Source: Candidatus Edwardsbacteria bacterium RifOxyA12_full_54_48 (GTDB lineage: Bacteria; Edwardsbacteria; AC1; EtOH8). From it: 64,000 nucleotides of DNA. The position numbers were made by a program, and so were the translations under genes. Below the pieces are notes generated by a model, which saw only the letters and a program-made list of their open reading frames with translations, did no database searches and was not told the origin of the DNA. Positions within the stretch are counted from its first letter, which is position 1. Each line of letters starts with the position of its first letter. The stretch spans positions 124,001 through 188,000 of the forward strand of contig MFFN01000002.1 of NCBI GenBank assembly GCA_001777915.1, given 5' to 3'. Shown here piece after piece: positions 25,769-34,566 of this stretch.

Positions 25769-26407
25769 ATGACCAACAAAATAAATTTGTTTTTAGCGGG
25801 ATTGTTTTTCGTGTTGGCGACGGCGTCATGTGTCCCCCGGCCGGAGGGTGCGGCCGACAGCGAAACGATCGACATTCGGGAAGATCCTTTACAGCTGCCG
25901 TTAGAAGGGCAGGAGCCTATCAAAATATCGGCCCAGGGCTACGACATAACCATTAAACCAAAGGCCGAATATGTTTTAAAGGGCTTGGTGCTGAGTAGGA
26001 AAAATTACGGCTCGGATTGGAATTCAATCATATCCCCCTGCGATCTGGCGGTGGCCTGGGGCAAGATGACCACCACCGGACTGTATAAAAAGGTGAAATG
26101 GTCCCAAGGCAATCGCTGGTATTACTGGCGCTATGATGAGGGATTTCCTTTCGACAATTCCTTCATTGCCCGTTATTCGGCCAACGTTCACGCCATCCCG
26201 GCCAACGACAACCTCCGGGCGGCCCTGTTGCACATCTCCTCCGGAGATACGCTAGAGGCCTATGGTTTTTTGGTCTATGTGGATGCCGTTAAGGGAGAGG
26301 GCAATTTCTGGTGGAATTCCTCCTTGAGCCGGGAGGACGCCGGGGACGGCTCCTGTGAAGTGATGTATATTGATGAGATCCAATTCCGGGGAATGGTATA
26401 CCGTTAA
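25769..26407 (+). CDS. Predicted lipoprotein of a conserved uncharacterised family
   Basis: A 212-residue protein with a signal peptide ending TASC (Cys21), then a compact domain rich in Trp and Tyr: VAWGKMTTTGLY, RWYYWRY, SANVHAIPAND, and near the C-terminus YVDAVKGEGNFWWNSSLSREDAGDG with a Cys. I recall proteins with these WYYWRY and GEGNFWW-like motifs in many bacteria, without known function. The domain is presumably periplasmic or surface-held. Its stop overlaps the next ATG by one base. Confidence 0.7.
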   Translation: MTNKINLFLAGLFFVLATASCVPRPEGAADSETIDIREDPLQLPLEGQEPIKISAQGYDITIKPKAEYVLKGLVLSRKNYGSDWNSIISPCDLAVAWGKMTTTGLYKKVKWSQGNRWYYWRYDEGFPFDNSFIARYSANVHAIPANDNLRAALLHISSGDTLEAYGFLVYVDAVKGEGNFWWNSSLSREDAGDGSCEVMYIDEIQFRGMVYR

Positions 26408-27855
26408 TGGCAATGGAGCCACAAGTTCATAAATACGAGCGAACCAGAGAATTAAATGACCGGCAGTGGCTGGAGAAGCTATGGGATCTCTATAGCCAGA
26501 AGCTGTGCATCCTCAACCTGCAGGCCGAGAGGAAGAAGGAGCGGGACCTGCTGGAGGTCATGGCCTGGCTGCTGAAGAGCATGGCCCGGGACGATCACCG
26601 GATGGACCTGCTGATGATGCAGGCCAGGCATTACAGCGATATCGGGGATTTGAACAGGGCCGAGGAGACGGTGGAACAGCTGCTGGCCTCGATCACACCT
26701 GATACCGGCAGAGACCTGATCCGTCAGGCCTATGAATGGCGGGCGCTGATAGCCCGGGAGAAGACCCAGACCCGCCGGGCCCTGCAGTACTACCAGGAGG
26801 CGGAGAAGCATGCCGACAGCGACCTGGACCGGGCCGGGATCTGGCTGGACAAGGGCCTGACCATGGTCTATGGCAACCAGCTTCAGCCTGCCGAGAAGCT
26901 GTTGCGGCAGGCGATAGCGGTCTACGAGAGGTTCAATTCGGCGGACATCCTGGGAGACGCCTACAACAACCTGGGCATCTGCCTGATAAATCAGGAAAAG
27001 GTGCCCGAAGCCCTGGCGGCCTACAGCCAGGCCATCAGATATTACGACCGTTCCGGTTATAAACTGGGCAGCGCCATCGTCTCCGGCAATATCTCGGAGA
27101 TTTACTGGTACCACGGAGATTACGACCGGGCGTTAAGATCCGCTTACGACTGCCAGCGATTGGGGACCGAGGCCCAGGACCAGATCAGCGTGGGCCTGAG
27201 CTACGAAATGCTGGGGCGGCTTCATATGGACCTGGGAAGTTTCGAAAGGGGGGCGGAATTCCTCAAGGAATCCATCCGGGCCGTGGAGCAGGTGGATGAC
27301 CGGGCGGTGCTGGCGCTCAACAATTCCTACCTGGCCCAGTGTTATTCCCGGATGGGCGATAGCGGTAAGGCCCGGGAGCATTTTGAGGCTTCCCTGGCCA
27401 TCAACCGGGAGCTGGATGATCCGGAACTGACCGCCAGGCTGGACCTGGCCGGGATCCATATAGGCCGGTTATCCCGGCCCGGCGGGCCGGTCCTGAGGAT
27501 GATAGAAGAATACACCGCCAAGTACCGGCAGCACCTGAGAAAAAACGATGTCTGCAAGCTGCTTTATGAGAAAGCGGTGCTGCTTTCCGAAACCGGCCGG
27601 CAGGATGAGGCCGAAAAGGCCTATGCCGAACTCCTGGCCGGCATTCCGCCCACCATTCATAAATCGTTCATCCTCAGCGTACAAATCCTGGGTCATTTGA
27701 TCTTCAAGAGACTGGGCAATTCGGACCGGGCTTCTGAGCATCGCCATAGGGCGCAGTACCTGCGAGACGAGATACGGGAACACATTTCCGATCCGGACTT
27801 GAGATCATGTTTTATGGGCAAGAAAGAGGTCGGGCTGATCGATGAAAGGGAATAG
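26407..27855 (+). CDS. Cytoplasmic TPR-repeat protein
   Basis: A 482-residue protein without signal peptide or membrane helix. Roughly nine TPR units are visible (DAYNNLGICLINQEKVPEALAAYSQAI, GLSYEMLGRLHMDLGSFERGAEFLKESI, LALNNSYLAQCYSRMGDSGKAREHFEASL). It resembles the C-terminal halves of large signalling or adenylate-cyclase-like TPR proteins, but no catalytic domain is attached. It is similar in length and style to the TPR gene at 47173. It is coupled to the upstream lipoprotein gene by a one-base overlap. Confidence 0.82.
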   Translation: MAMEPQVHKYERTRELNDRQWLEKLWDLYSQKLCILNLQAERKKERDLLEVMAWLLKSMARDDHRMDLLMMQARHYSDIGDLNRAEETVEQLLASITPDTGRDLIRQAYEWRALIAREKTQTRRALQYYQEAEKHADSDLDRAGIWLDKGLTMVYGNQLQPAEKLLRQAIAVYERFNSADILGDAYNNLGICLINQEKVPEALAAYSQAIRYYDRSGYKLGSAIVSGNISEIYWYHGDYDRALRSAYDCQRLGTEAQDQISVGLSYEMLGRLHMDLGSFERGAEFLKESIRAVEQVDDRAVLALNNSYLAQCYSRMGDSGKAREHFEASLAINRELDDPELTARLDLAGIHIGRLSRPGGPVLRMIEEYTAKYRQHLRKNDVCKLLYEKAVLLSETGRQDEAEKAYAELLAGIPPTIHKSFILSVQILGHLIFKRLGNSDRASEHRHRAQYLRDEIREHISDPDLRSCFMGKKEVGLIDERE

Positions 27856-27860
27856 CTGGT

Positions 27861-28532
27861 ATGTGCGGAAGATTCGTAAGAAAGAGCGGGGGAGAGGAGG
27901 TCTCCCGGGAATTCGATGTCGGCTTAAGTGATATCTCCTTTCTGCTGGAGCCCGGCTATAATATCGCCCCGGGGAACCAGGTGGCGGCAGTGGTCAAAAG
28001 TGACCGGCTGGCCGTCGTGGCATTCCGCTGGGGCCTGATCCCGCCCTGGGCCAAGGACGAAAGAACCGGATATAAAATGATCAATGCCCGGGCGGAGACG
28101 CTGAGTGTTAAGCCCAGCTTTAAAAAGCCTTTTCAGAGCCAGCGCTGCCTGGTCATAGCCGACGGTTTTTACGAATGGAGCGGCCGGAGCCGGCCGAAGG
28201 TCCCGTATTATTTCCACCGGAAGGATCCAGCCCCCATGGGTCTGGCCGGGTTGTTCGAATCGTGGCCCGGTCCCGGAGGACGGGTGGTCAACAGCTGCGC
28301 CATCGTCACCACCGCGGCCAACTCCCTGATGCAGCCGGTCCATGACCGGATGCCGGCCATCATCGCCCGGGAGGATTATCGTCTCTGGCTGGACAACGGC
28401 ATTTTCGATGGAAAGGCCCTCGGGGCTTTGCTCCGGCCCTATCCCCCGGAGGACATGGAGTGCTATCCGGTGTCCCCCCTGGTCAATTCCCCCCCCAACA
28501 ATTCCCTGCAGTGCATTCAACCAGTTCAGTAG
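27861..28532 (+). CDS. yedK: SRAP/HMCES-type DNA-protein crosslink enzyme (YedK family)
   Basis: A 223-residue SOS response-associated peptidase domain protein. The invariant Cys2 follows the start Met (MCGRF). Other signatures are NIAPGNQ, FRWGLIPPWAKD, NARAET, RCLVIADGFYEW and the His of PVHDRMPAII. The Cys2 N-terminus forms a thiazolidine link to abasic sites in single-stranded DNA, protecting them. Removal of Met1 is required, and Cys2 is right behind it. It is adjacent to uvrC, which fits a DNA repair operon. Confidence 0.95.
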   Translation: MCGRFVRKSGGEEVSREFDVGLSDISFLLEPGYNIAPGNQVAAVVKSDRLAVVAFRWGLIPPWAKDERTGYKMINARAETLSVKPSFKKPFQSQRCLVIADGFYEWSGRSRPKVPYYFHRKDPAPMGLAGLFESWPGPGGRVVNSCAIVTTAANSLMQPVHDRMPAIIAREDYRLWLDNGIFDGKALGALLRPYPPEDMECYPVSPLVNSPPNNSLQCIQPVQ

Positions 28533-28536
28533 TTTG

Positions 28537-30324
28537 ATGAAAACACCGGATAAAATAGACACCCTCCCGGAATTGCCCGGGGTCTATATCTTCAAGGACC
28601 CGGCCGGAAAAGATATCTACATCGGCAAGGCCAAGAATATCAGGGACCGGGTGCTGGGACATTTCCGAAATACCGGGAACGCCAAGGAGGAAAAATTGAT
28701 CTCCTGCTCGGCCGATATAGATTACATCGTCACCGATTCCGAACCGGAGGCCTTGATCCTTGAAGCCGAGCTGGTGAAGAAACGGCAGCCCAGGTATAAC
28801 ATTCTTTTAAAGGACGATAAAAAATTCCCCTGGATAAAGATCACCAATGAGCCATACCCCAGGATATTCTCCACCCGGAACCTGACCGAAGACGGCTCGC
28901 GCCTTTTCGGACCATTCACTGACAGCACCGCCCTGAACCGGACCCTGGCTTTGGTCAAACAGATATTCCCCGTCCGAACCTGCCATCATCAGCTCCCCGC
29001 CCAAAGACCCTCCCGCCCCTGCCTCAACCATCAAATAGGCCGCTGCCTGGCTCCCTGCCAGGGCCAGGTCAGCCCCCAGGAATACCGGAAGATGGTAGAG
29101 GCCATAGTGAAATATATTTCCGGGCGAAGCCGGGAGCTGGTGCATGAACTGGAAGCATTGCGCGACGCCGCCGCCCAACAGTTGGATTTCGAACAGGCGG
29201 CCCATTGGAGGGATCAGTTGCAGAACCTGGAGAGGGTGACCGCCAGGCAGAAAATAATTTTCCGGGGGATGATCAACACCGATTTCATCGCCCTGGCCCG
29301 GCTGAGAAAACAGATAATGTTCACGGTGCTTTCCTTTCGGGGCGGAAGGCTGACGGCCCGGTATGACCGGGCCATCGAAGATCCCCTGGGGGTCGGGGAT
29401 CCCGAACTGATGTCATCATTCATCTCCCAGCATTATTTGAACTCCCTTACCATCCCCGACAACATAATCATGGAAACCTTGCCCCGGGACCGGGAGCTGC
29501 TGGAGGGTGTCATGGGCAATTTCAAGGGAACCCCGGTATCGCTTAAACTGCCATCGAGCGCCACCGATAAAAAACTTCAGAGATTCGCGGGGAAACAGCT
29601 GCAGAGCAAGATGGATGAAATGGTGGCGGGGAAGGAGAAATTAAGCGCTAAAACCGCCCAGCCCCTGATAGAGGTTCAACGGGCTCTGGGCCTGGATAAG
29701 CTTCCCCGGCTGGTGGCGGCTTTCGATATCTCCAACATCTCCGGCACCGACAGCGTTGGTTCGGCGGTCTGCTTCAAGGACGGCAGGCCTTACAAGACTG
29801 GATACCGGCACTTCAAGGTGAGGATCAGCGGTCCCAACGATACCGCCATGATCAAGGAGACGGTGGGGCGTTATCTGGTTCACGTCATGGAAAATAAGAT
29901 GGCCATGCCCGATCTGATCCTGGTGGATGGAGGATTGCCCCAGTTGAAGGCGGCCTTGCAATTGAAGAAGGAAAAAGGCTATAATGTGACCATGGCCGGG
30001 CTGGCCAAAAGAATGGAAGAATTGTTCCTGGAGGACGGGAACGTCGTCAGCCTGCCCAGGAGTTCATCCGGGCTGCATTTGATGCAGCGGCTGCGTGACG
30101 AGGCTCATCGCTTTGCCCAAAGGTACCATCATGCGCTCCGGGCCGGTCATGCCAACAATACCAGATTGGTCTCCATCAGGGGAGTGGGCTCCGGCATCTC
30201 CGGCAGACTGCTGAGAAAATTCGGCTCGGTAAAGCGCATTGCCTCGGCCAGCCCGGAAGAGCTGGCGGAGGTTGTCGGGGCAGCGCTGGCCTCCAGAATA
30301 TTGCAGGAATTTGAAAAGGGCTGA
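28537..30324 (+). CDS. uvrC: Excinuclease ABC subunit C
   Basis: A 595-residue nucleotide-excision repair nuclease. It has a GIY-YIG domain at residues ~10-90 (GVYIFKD...YIGKAKNIRDRV), a Cys-containing region with C.NHQIGRCLAPC, a UVR domain (LEALRDAAAQQLDFEQAAHWRDQL) and an RNase H-like nuclease (AFDISNISGTDSVGSAVCF, ILVDGG). C-terminal helix-hairpin-helix motifs follow. The ATG at 28537 is chosen because homology begins there; the longer upstream frame overlaps the SRAP gene. UvrA and UvrB are not in the window. Confidence 0.96.
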   Translation: MKTPDKIDTLPELPGVYIFKDPAGKDIYIGKAKNIRDRVLGHFRNTGNAKEEKLISCSADIDYIVTDSEPEALILEAELVKKRQPRYNILLKDDKKFPWIKITNEPYPRIFSTRNLTEDGSRLFGPFTDSTALNRTLALVKQIFPVRTCHHQLPAQRPSRPCLNHQIGRCLAPCQGQVSPQEYRKMVEAIVKYISGRSRELVHELEALRDAAAQQLDFEQAAHWRDQLQNLERVTARQKIIFRGMINTDFIALARLRKQIMFTVLSFRGGRLTARYDRAIEDPLGVGDPELMSSFISQHYLNSLTIPDNIIMETLPRDRELLEGVMGNFKGTPVSLKLPSSATDKKLQRFAGKQLQSKMDEMVAGKEKLSAKTAQPLIEVQRALGLDKLPRLVAAFDISNISGTDSVGSAVCFKDGRPYKTGYRHFKVRISGPNDTAMIKETVGRYLVHVMENKMAMPDLILVDGGLPQLKAALQLKKEKGYNVTMAGLAKRMEELFLEDGNVVSLPRSSSGLHLMQRLRDEAHRFAQRYHHALRAGHANNTRLVSIRGVGSGISGRLLRKFGSVKRIASASPEELAEVVGAALASRILQEFEKG

Positions 30325-30837
30325 ATGAAAATATATCATTGCCAGTACCATCTGCCTTTGGGGATGGTCTTTGTCTCCGCCACCGATATCGGGCTGTTTT
30401 CGGTGATTTTGGGGGAACCTGCGCTGGAAGGTCATTTCAAGGAATTGGAGGTCCGGTTTCAATGCCAGTTCATCCAAAACCCCGGCCGGTTTGAAGACAT
30501 TTACGTTGACCTGGCCGGCTATTTCTCCGGCATCCAGATCGACTTCAGTTACCCCCTGGATTTAAGGGGCATCACGCCTTTTGAACGCGAGGTATGGAAC
30601 AAGGTCCGCCAGATCCCCTATGGCCAGGTGCGGTCCTATAAGTGGCTGGCCGACCAGATCCACCACCCCAAAGCCTTCAAAGCGGTGGGCAGGGCGCTGG
30701 GCCTCAACCCCCTGCCGGTAATTATTCCCTGCCACCGGGTGATCATGCAGGACCTTTCCACCGGAGGGTTTTCGGCCGGAGTGGGGTGGAAAGAAAGGCT
30801 GCTGCGCCTGGAGCGCGGGGAGCTCAGCCTGTTATGA
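30325..30837 (+). CDS. ogt: Methylated-DNA-protein-cysteine methyltransferase
   Basis: A 170-residue suicide repair protein that takes methyl groups from O6-methylguanine. The active-site motif is PCHRVI, preceded by the helix-turn-helix segment VWNKVRQIPYGQVRSYKWLA and GRALGLNPLPVIIP. It starts directly after the uvrC stop, extending the repair cluster SRAP-uvrC-ogt. Confidence 0.95.
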   Translation: MKIYHCQYHLPLGMVFVSATDIGLFSVILGEPALEGHFKELEVRFQCQFIQNPGRFEDIYVDLAGYFSGIQIDFSYPLDLRGITPFEREVWNKVRQIPYGQVRSYKWLADQIHHPKAFKAVGRALGLNPLPVIIPCHRVIMQDLSTGGFSAGVGWKERLLRLERGELSLL

Positions 30838-30866
30838 GCCGCACAATATTTAAAGGAGACAAAGGA

Positions 30867-32255
30867 ATGAATATCACCTTTCATGGAGCTGCCAAAAATG
30901 TCACCGGGTCCATGCACCTGATTGAAATCGGAGGGAAAAAACTGCTCCTGGAATGCGGGATTCATCAGGGCCGACGGGAAAAAAGCGAGGACCAGAACAG
31001 AAATCTTCCCTTTAACCCGGCAGAGATCGACGCCATGATCCTGTCCCACGCCCATCTGGATCACAGCGGGAACATCCCGACCTTGGTGAAGAACGGCTTC
31101 AAGGGTGACATCTATATGACCTCGGCCACCAGGGACCTGCTGGGCTTGATGCTCCGGGATTCGGCCCATATCCAGGAGAGCGACATAAAATTTGTCAATA
31201 AAAAAAGAGCGGCCCGGGGACTGCCGTTAAAAGAACCCTTGTATACCATGGATGACGCCGAGAGGGCGCTGGACTATTTTGTCAGCCTGTCATATGAGCG
31301 GGCTTTCAATCCCCTGCCGGGGGTCAAAGCCGTATTCCATGATGCCGGCCATATCCTGGGCTCGGCTATGGTGGATCTGGAGCTTACCGAGAACGGAAAG
31401 GTCAAAAGATTCTTCTTCACCGGTGATCTGGGCCGGAAACACCTGCCCATCATCCGCGACCCCTACCAGCCGGTCCAGGCCGATTATCTTTTGATGGAAA
31501 GCACCTACGGGGACCGGACCCACGGCCTCATAGAAGAGACCGGCCGGAGACTTCAGGAGATAGTCCGGCGGGTCCATGACCGCAAAGGCAAGCTGATCAT
31601 CCCGGCTTTTTCGGTGGGACGCACCCAGGAGGTCGTTTACGAATTGCACGGCATGTTTGAAGCGGGAAAACTGCCGGCCCTTCCGATATATGTAGACAGC
31701 CCCTTGTCCGTGAATGTTACCAATATCTTCCGGATGCATCCCGAATGTTTTGACAAAGAGACGCGCCGGCAGATAGAAAACCATCATGATCCTTTCGGGT
31801 TCAGCCGTCTGACCTACGTCCTGACAGCGGAGGATTCTAAAAAACTCAACAAAACCGACGATCCCTGCATCATCATCTCGGCCTCGGGAATGTGCGAAGG
31901 AGGGCGGGTGCTGCATCATTTGAGGAATTCCCTGGGCGACCCGCGAAACATGGTTTTGATAGTCGGATTCCAGGCCCAGGGCACTTTGGGAAAGCGGCTG
32001 GTTGATGAATCCCCTTCGGTGAGAATATTCGGCGAAGAGCAGGACGTCCGGGCCGAGATAAAGGTGCTGAACGGGTTTTCGGCCCACGCCGACCGCAACG
32101 ATCTGATCGATTTTGTAGACAACATGAAAGGCGGAGCGGGGAAGGTGTTCCTGGTCCATGGCGAGGAGGCCCAAAGCCAGAGTTTGGCCCAGGCTTTACG
32201 GGAAACGGGGAGAGAGGTGCTGGTGCCGGATCCGGAGCAAAAGTTGGAACTGTAG
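30867..32255 (+). CDS. Beta-CASP metallo-beta-lactamase-fold ribonuclease
   Basis: A 462-residue enzyme. The zinc site SHAHLDHSG lies at residues ~60-68 with a further HAGHILGSA motif. The beta-CASP insert holds IPAFSVGRTQEVVYEL, and the C-terminal RNA-specificity region includes GMCEGGR and the late FSAHADRND. This is the bacterial relative of eukaryotic CPSF-73, acting on RNA. The ATG at 30867 follows AAAGGAG and matches the family start. It is the last gene of the + strand repair operon. Confidence 0.94.
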   Translation: MNITFHGAAKNVTGSMHLIEIGGKKLLLECGIHQGRREKSEDQNRNLPFNPAEIDAMILSHAHLDHSGNIPTLVKNGFKGDIYMTSATRDLLGLMLRDSAHIQESDIKFVNKKRAARGLPLKEPLYTMDDAERALDYFVSLSYERAFNPLPGVKAVFHDAGHILGSAMVDLELTENGKVKRFFFTGDLGRKHLPIIRDPYQPVQADYLLMESTYGDRTHGLIEETGRRLQEIVRRVHDRKGKLIIPAFSVGRTQEVVYELHGMFEAGKLPALPIYVDSPLSVNVTNIFRMHPECFDKETRRQIENHHDPFGFSRLTYVLTAEDSKKLNKTDDPCIIISASGMCEGGRVLHHLRNSLGDPRNMVLIVGFQAQGTLGKRLVDESPSVRIFGEEQDVRAEIKVLNGFSAHADRNDLIDFVDNMKGGAGKVFLVHGEEAQSQSLAQALRETGREVLVPDPEQKLEL

Positions 32256-32264
32256 TTTATCTGC

Positions 32265-32293
32265 TTGATTTTTTCTCCCAGAAAAGTTATAAT
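32265..32293 (+). promoter_or_regulatory. Promoter for tRNA-Arg
   Basis: TTGATT (32265-32270) and TATAAT (32288-32293) are 17 bases apart. A ~75-base leader with a GTGCT/AGCAC hairpin (32304-32316) precedes the tRNA. Confidence 0.75.
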
Positions 32294-32374
32294 TACCGGC
32301 AATGTGCTGGCAGCACCCCGCCGGCTGCGGGATAAAACGCATGAAAGCCTGGCATAAATATAAGCATATGAAAT

Positions 32375-32451
32375 GCGCTCGTAGCTCAACTGGATAGAGC
32401 ACCAGCCTCCGAAGCTGGGGGTTGCCCGTTCAAATCGGGCCGGGCGCACCA
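32375..32451 (+). tRNA. tRNA-Arg (anticodon CCG)
   Basis: A 77-base cloverleaf with acceptor GCGCTCG pairing CGGGCGC and D-arm TAGCTCAACTGGATAGAGCA. The anticodon stem CCAGC/GCTGG encloses loop CTCCGAA (anticodon CCG, reading CGG), and the T-arm is GCCCG-TTCAAAT-CGGGC. CCA is encoded at 32449-32451. CGG codons are plentiful in this GC-rich genome. Confidence 0.97.
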
Positions 32452-32487
32452 TTTTGTACCGGCCGATACCAATATTAACGATTTTCA

Positions 32488-34473
32488 ATGATCATCAAAG
32501 TGAAAAAACTTATCGCAGCGAGCATAGGCCCGGGGGCAGGGCCCTGGCTCGTTTTTTTAATCTCCTTTCTGGTCTATCTGAAGACCATGGCCCCCACCAT
32601 CGGCCCGATAGACTCCGGGGAACTATCACTGGTCTGCCGGTCGCTGGGAATAGCCCATCCCACCGGATATCCGTTATATACCCTGCTGGGTAGGCTTTGG
32701 GTGTTCCTGGTTCCCTTCGGGGAGCTGGCCTGGAAACTGAACCTGTTGTCATCATTTTTCATGGCTTTTTCCGCCAGCTGGCTGTTCCGGATAATTGCGG
32801 AACTGGAGATCAAGGGGGAGATCGCATTTTCAGCAGCGCTGATATATGCCTTTTCACCGGTGATCTGGCAGCAGGCGGCCTTTCTGGAGGTTTATGCCCT
32901 AAGCGCCCTGCTGGCCATGATCCTGCTGTGGCTGGCCGTCAGGTACCATAAATCCCGGGAGGGCAGATATTTTCTGTTGGGGGCTTTTCTGACCGGGCTG
33001 GGACTGGGCAATCATTTAAGCCTGCTGTGGCTGATTCCCGGATTGTTGGTGATGACGCTAATAAGGACAGGCCGATCGAAGCTGAAACCACTGGGGGGAG
33101 GGGTCTTATTTTTCATCTTCGGCCTGTCGATCTACTTGTTCCTGCCCATCCGTTCAAACCTGGCTCCATTGTTAAACTGGGGCAACCCCAGCAATTGGGA
33201 GCGGTTCTTTTGGCATGTCAGCGGAAAGCAATATCAGGTGTGGATGTTCAACCGATCGTGGGGGGAATTGCTGGCTAATTTCAGGAACTTCCTTGAACTA
33301 TGGCTGGACAACCCGGGCCTGTATCTTTGGTGGCTGATACCTCCCGGGATGTATGCCGTATTCAAAAAAAGTCAGATCCTTTTTTGGTCCCTGCTGGCAA
33401 TATTTTGCCTGGCGGTATTTTACGGCATCAATTACAGCATCCCCGATATCGAGGCCTATTATATTCCGGCCTTCATCGGTTCCTTTATTTTCCTGGCCTT
33501 CGGGCTTGAGTGGATACGCCGCCGGCTGGCGGCCGGACAGGAAAGGCTGGGAAAGGTCTTCGCCGGCGCGGTGCTGGGGCTTTTCCTCCTGCCTCTGGCC
33601 CTGAACTTCAGGGCCAATGACAACAGCCGGAACCAGATGGCCTATGCCCTGGCCGGCAATGTCCTGGCATCGGCCGCTCCCAATGGTTTGATCCTGGCCG
33701 ATAACTGGGATATCTATTCCCCCTGCCTTTACTTGATGCAGAGAGACCGGCTCCGCCCGGATGTCATCCTGATCGACAAGGAACTGCTGCGAAGGAGCTG
33801 GTACCTGGAGTATCTGGAGAGGCGTTATCCGGAATTCTACCACAGCTGCCGGGAAAGGATAGAGGCCTTCAAAAAACAACTGTTTCCCTTTGAGCACGGC
33901 CAACCCTATGATCATCAAGCCATCCAGCGGGAATTCATAGCCATGATAAATGCCCTGCTGCTGGCCAACTATTACGACCATCAGCCGTATCTTACCCAGA
34001 ACAAGCCGATAGGCGATTTCGCCGGGATAGCCCCCGATCACCAGCGGATTCCCGAAGGACTGCTGTATCGGCTGAAGCTTCCCGGCATGATCGAGCGGGT
34101 GCCGGACGAATTCATGTTCTCCGGGCAGTTGCTGAATACCGACACCCTGGCCCTGTCGTCCCGGGACAAGATGCTTTACCGGATGATGCCCCAGATGCTG
34201 TACCAGCGGGGGATGTATCTGGCCCAGAACCTGCTGTTCGACCAGGCCCTGGATTATTTCCTCCAGGCCTTGCGATACGAAAGGAACAAGGCCTCCCTGT
34301 ACCTGGCCCTGGGCGGCACCTATGCCGGCCTTAACCGGGTGGAGGAGGCCAGCGATGCCTTTCAGAAGGCCCTGCTGCTGGAGCCGGGCAATCCGGTGGC
34401 CCTGGAGAACCTGCGGAGGATGTCCATGTTCCTGCCCGGCGGTCCCAAGGGCATTTCAACGGAAATAAAATAA
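32488..34473 (+). CDS. DUF2723-family membrane glycosyltransferase-like protein with C-terminal TPR
   Basis: A 661-residue integral membrane protein. The N-terminal signature is YLKTMAPTIGPIDSGELSLVCRSLGIAHPTGYPLYTLLGRL (from ~residue 30), the acidic-loop and H-P-x-G-Y/P motif of DUF2723 (TMEM260-like, GT-C fold). About ten hydrophobic helices follow to ~residue 370. The soluble remainder includes two TPR units (QALDYFLQALRYERNKASLYLALGGTYAGLNRVEEASDAFQKAL). Eukaryotic TMEM260 is a protein O-mannosyltransferase. A role in glycosylating exported proteins is inferred. The gene just downstream encodes a very large secreted protein. Confidence 0.88.
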   Translation: MIIKVKKLIAASIGPGAGPWLVFLISFLVYLKTMAPTIGPIDSGELSLVCRSLGIAHPTGYPLYTLLGRLWVFLVPFGELAWKLNLLSSFFMAFSASWLFRIIAELEIKGEIAFSAALIYAFSPVIWQQAAFLEVYALSALLAMILLWLAVRYHKSREGRYFLLGAFLTGLGLGNHLSLLWLIPGLLVMTLIRTGRSKLKPLGGGVLFFIFGLSIYLFLPIRSNLAPLLNWGNPSNWERFFWHVSGKQYQVWMFNRSWGELLANFRNFLELWLDNPGLYLWWLIPPGMYAVFKKSQILFWSLLAIFCLAVFYGINYSIPDIEAYYIPAFIGSFIFLAFGLEWIRRRLAAGQERLGKVFAGAVLGLFLLPLALNFRANDNSRNQMAYALAGNVLASAAPNGLILADNWDIYSPCLYLMQRDRLRPDVILIDKELLRRSWYLEYLERRYPEFYHSCRERIEAFKKQLFPFEHGQPYDHQAIQREFIAMINALLLANYYDHQPYLTQNKPIGDFAGIAPDHQRIPEGLLYRLKLPGMIERVPDEFMFSGQLLNTDTLALSSRDKMLYRMMPQMLYQRGMYLAQNLLFDQALDYFLQALRYERNKASLYLALGGTYAGLNRVEEASDAFQKALLLEPGNPVALENLRRMSMFLPGGPKGISTEIK

Positions 34474-34491
34474 ACCGGCCGCATAAAATGA

Positions 34492-34519
34492 TTGACAATT
34501 TGCTCTATTATGTTAAAAT
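34492..34519 (+). promoter_or_regulatory. Promoter for the large secreted protein gene
   Basis: TTGACA (34492-34497) and TAAAAT (34514-34519) are 16 bases apart, with TG at 34511-34512 extending the -10. GGAGG lies just before ATG 34567. Confidence 0.75.
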
Positions 34520-34566
34520 ATTGAATGCGAATAATGAAAACAATATTCATCACTAATGGAGGGGTT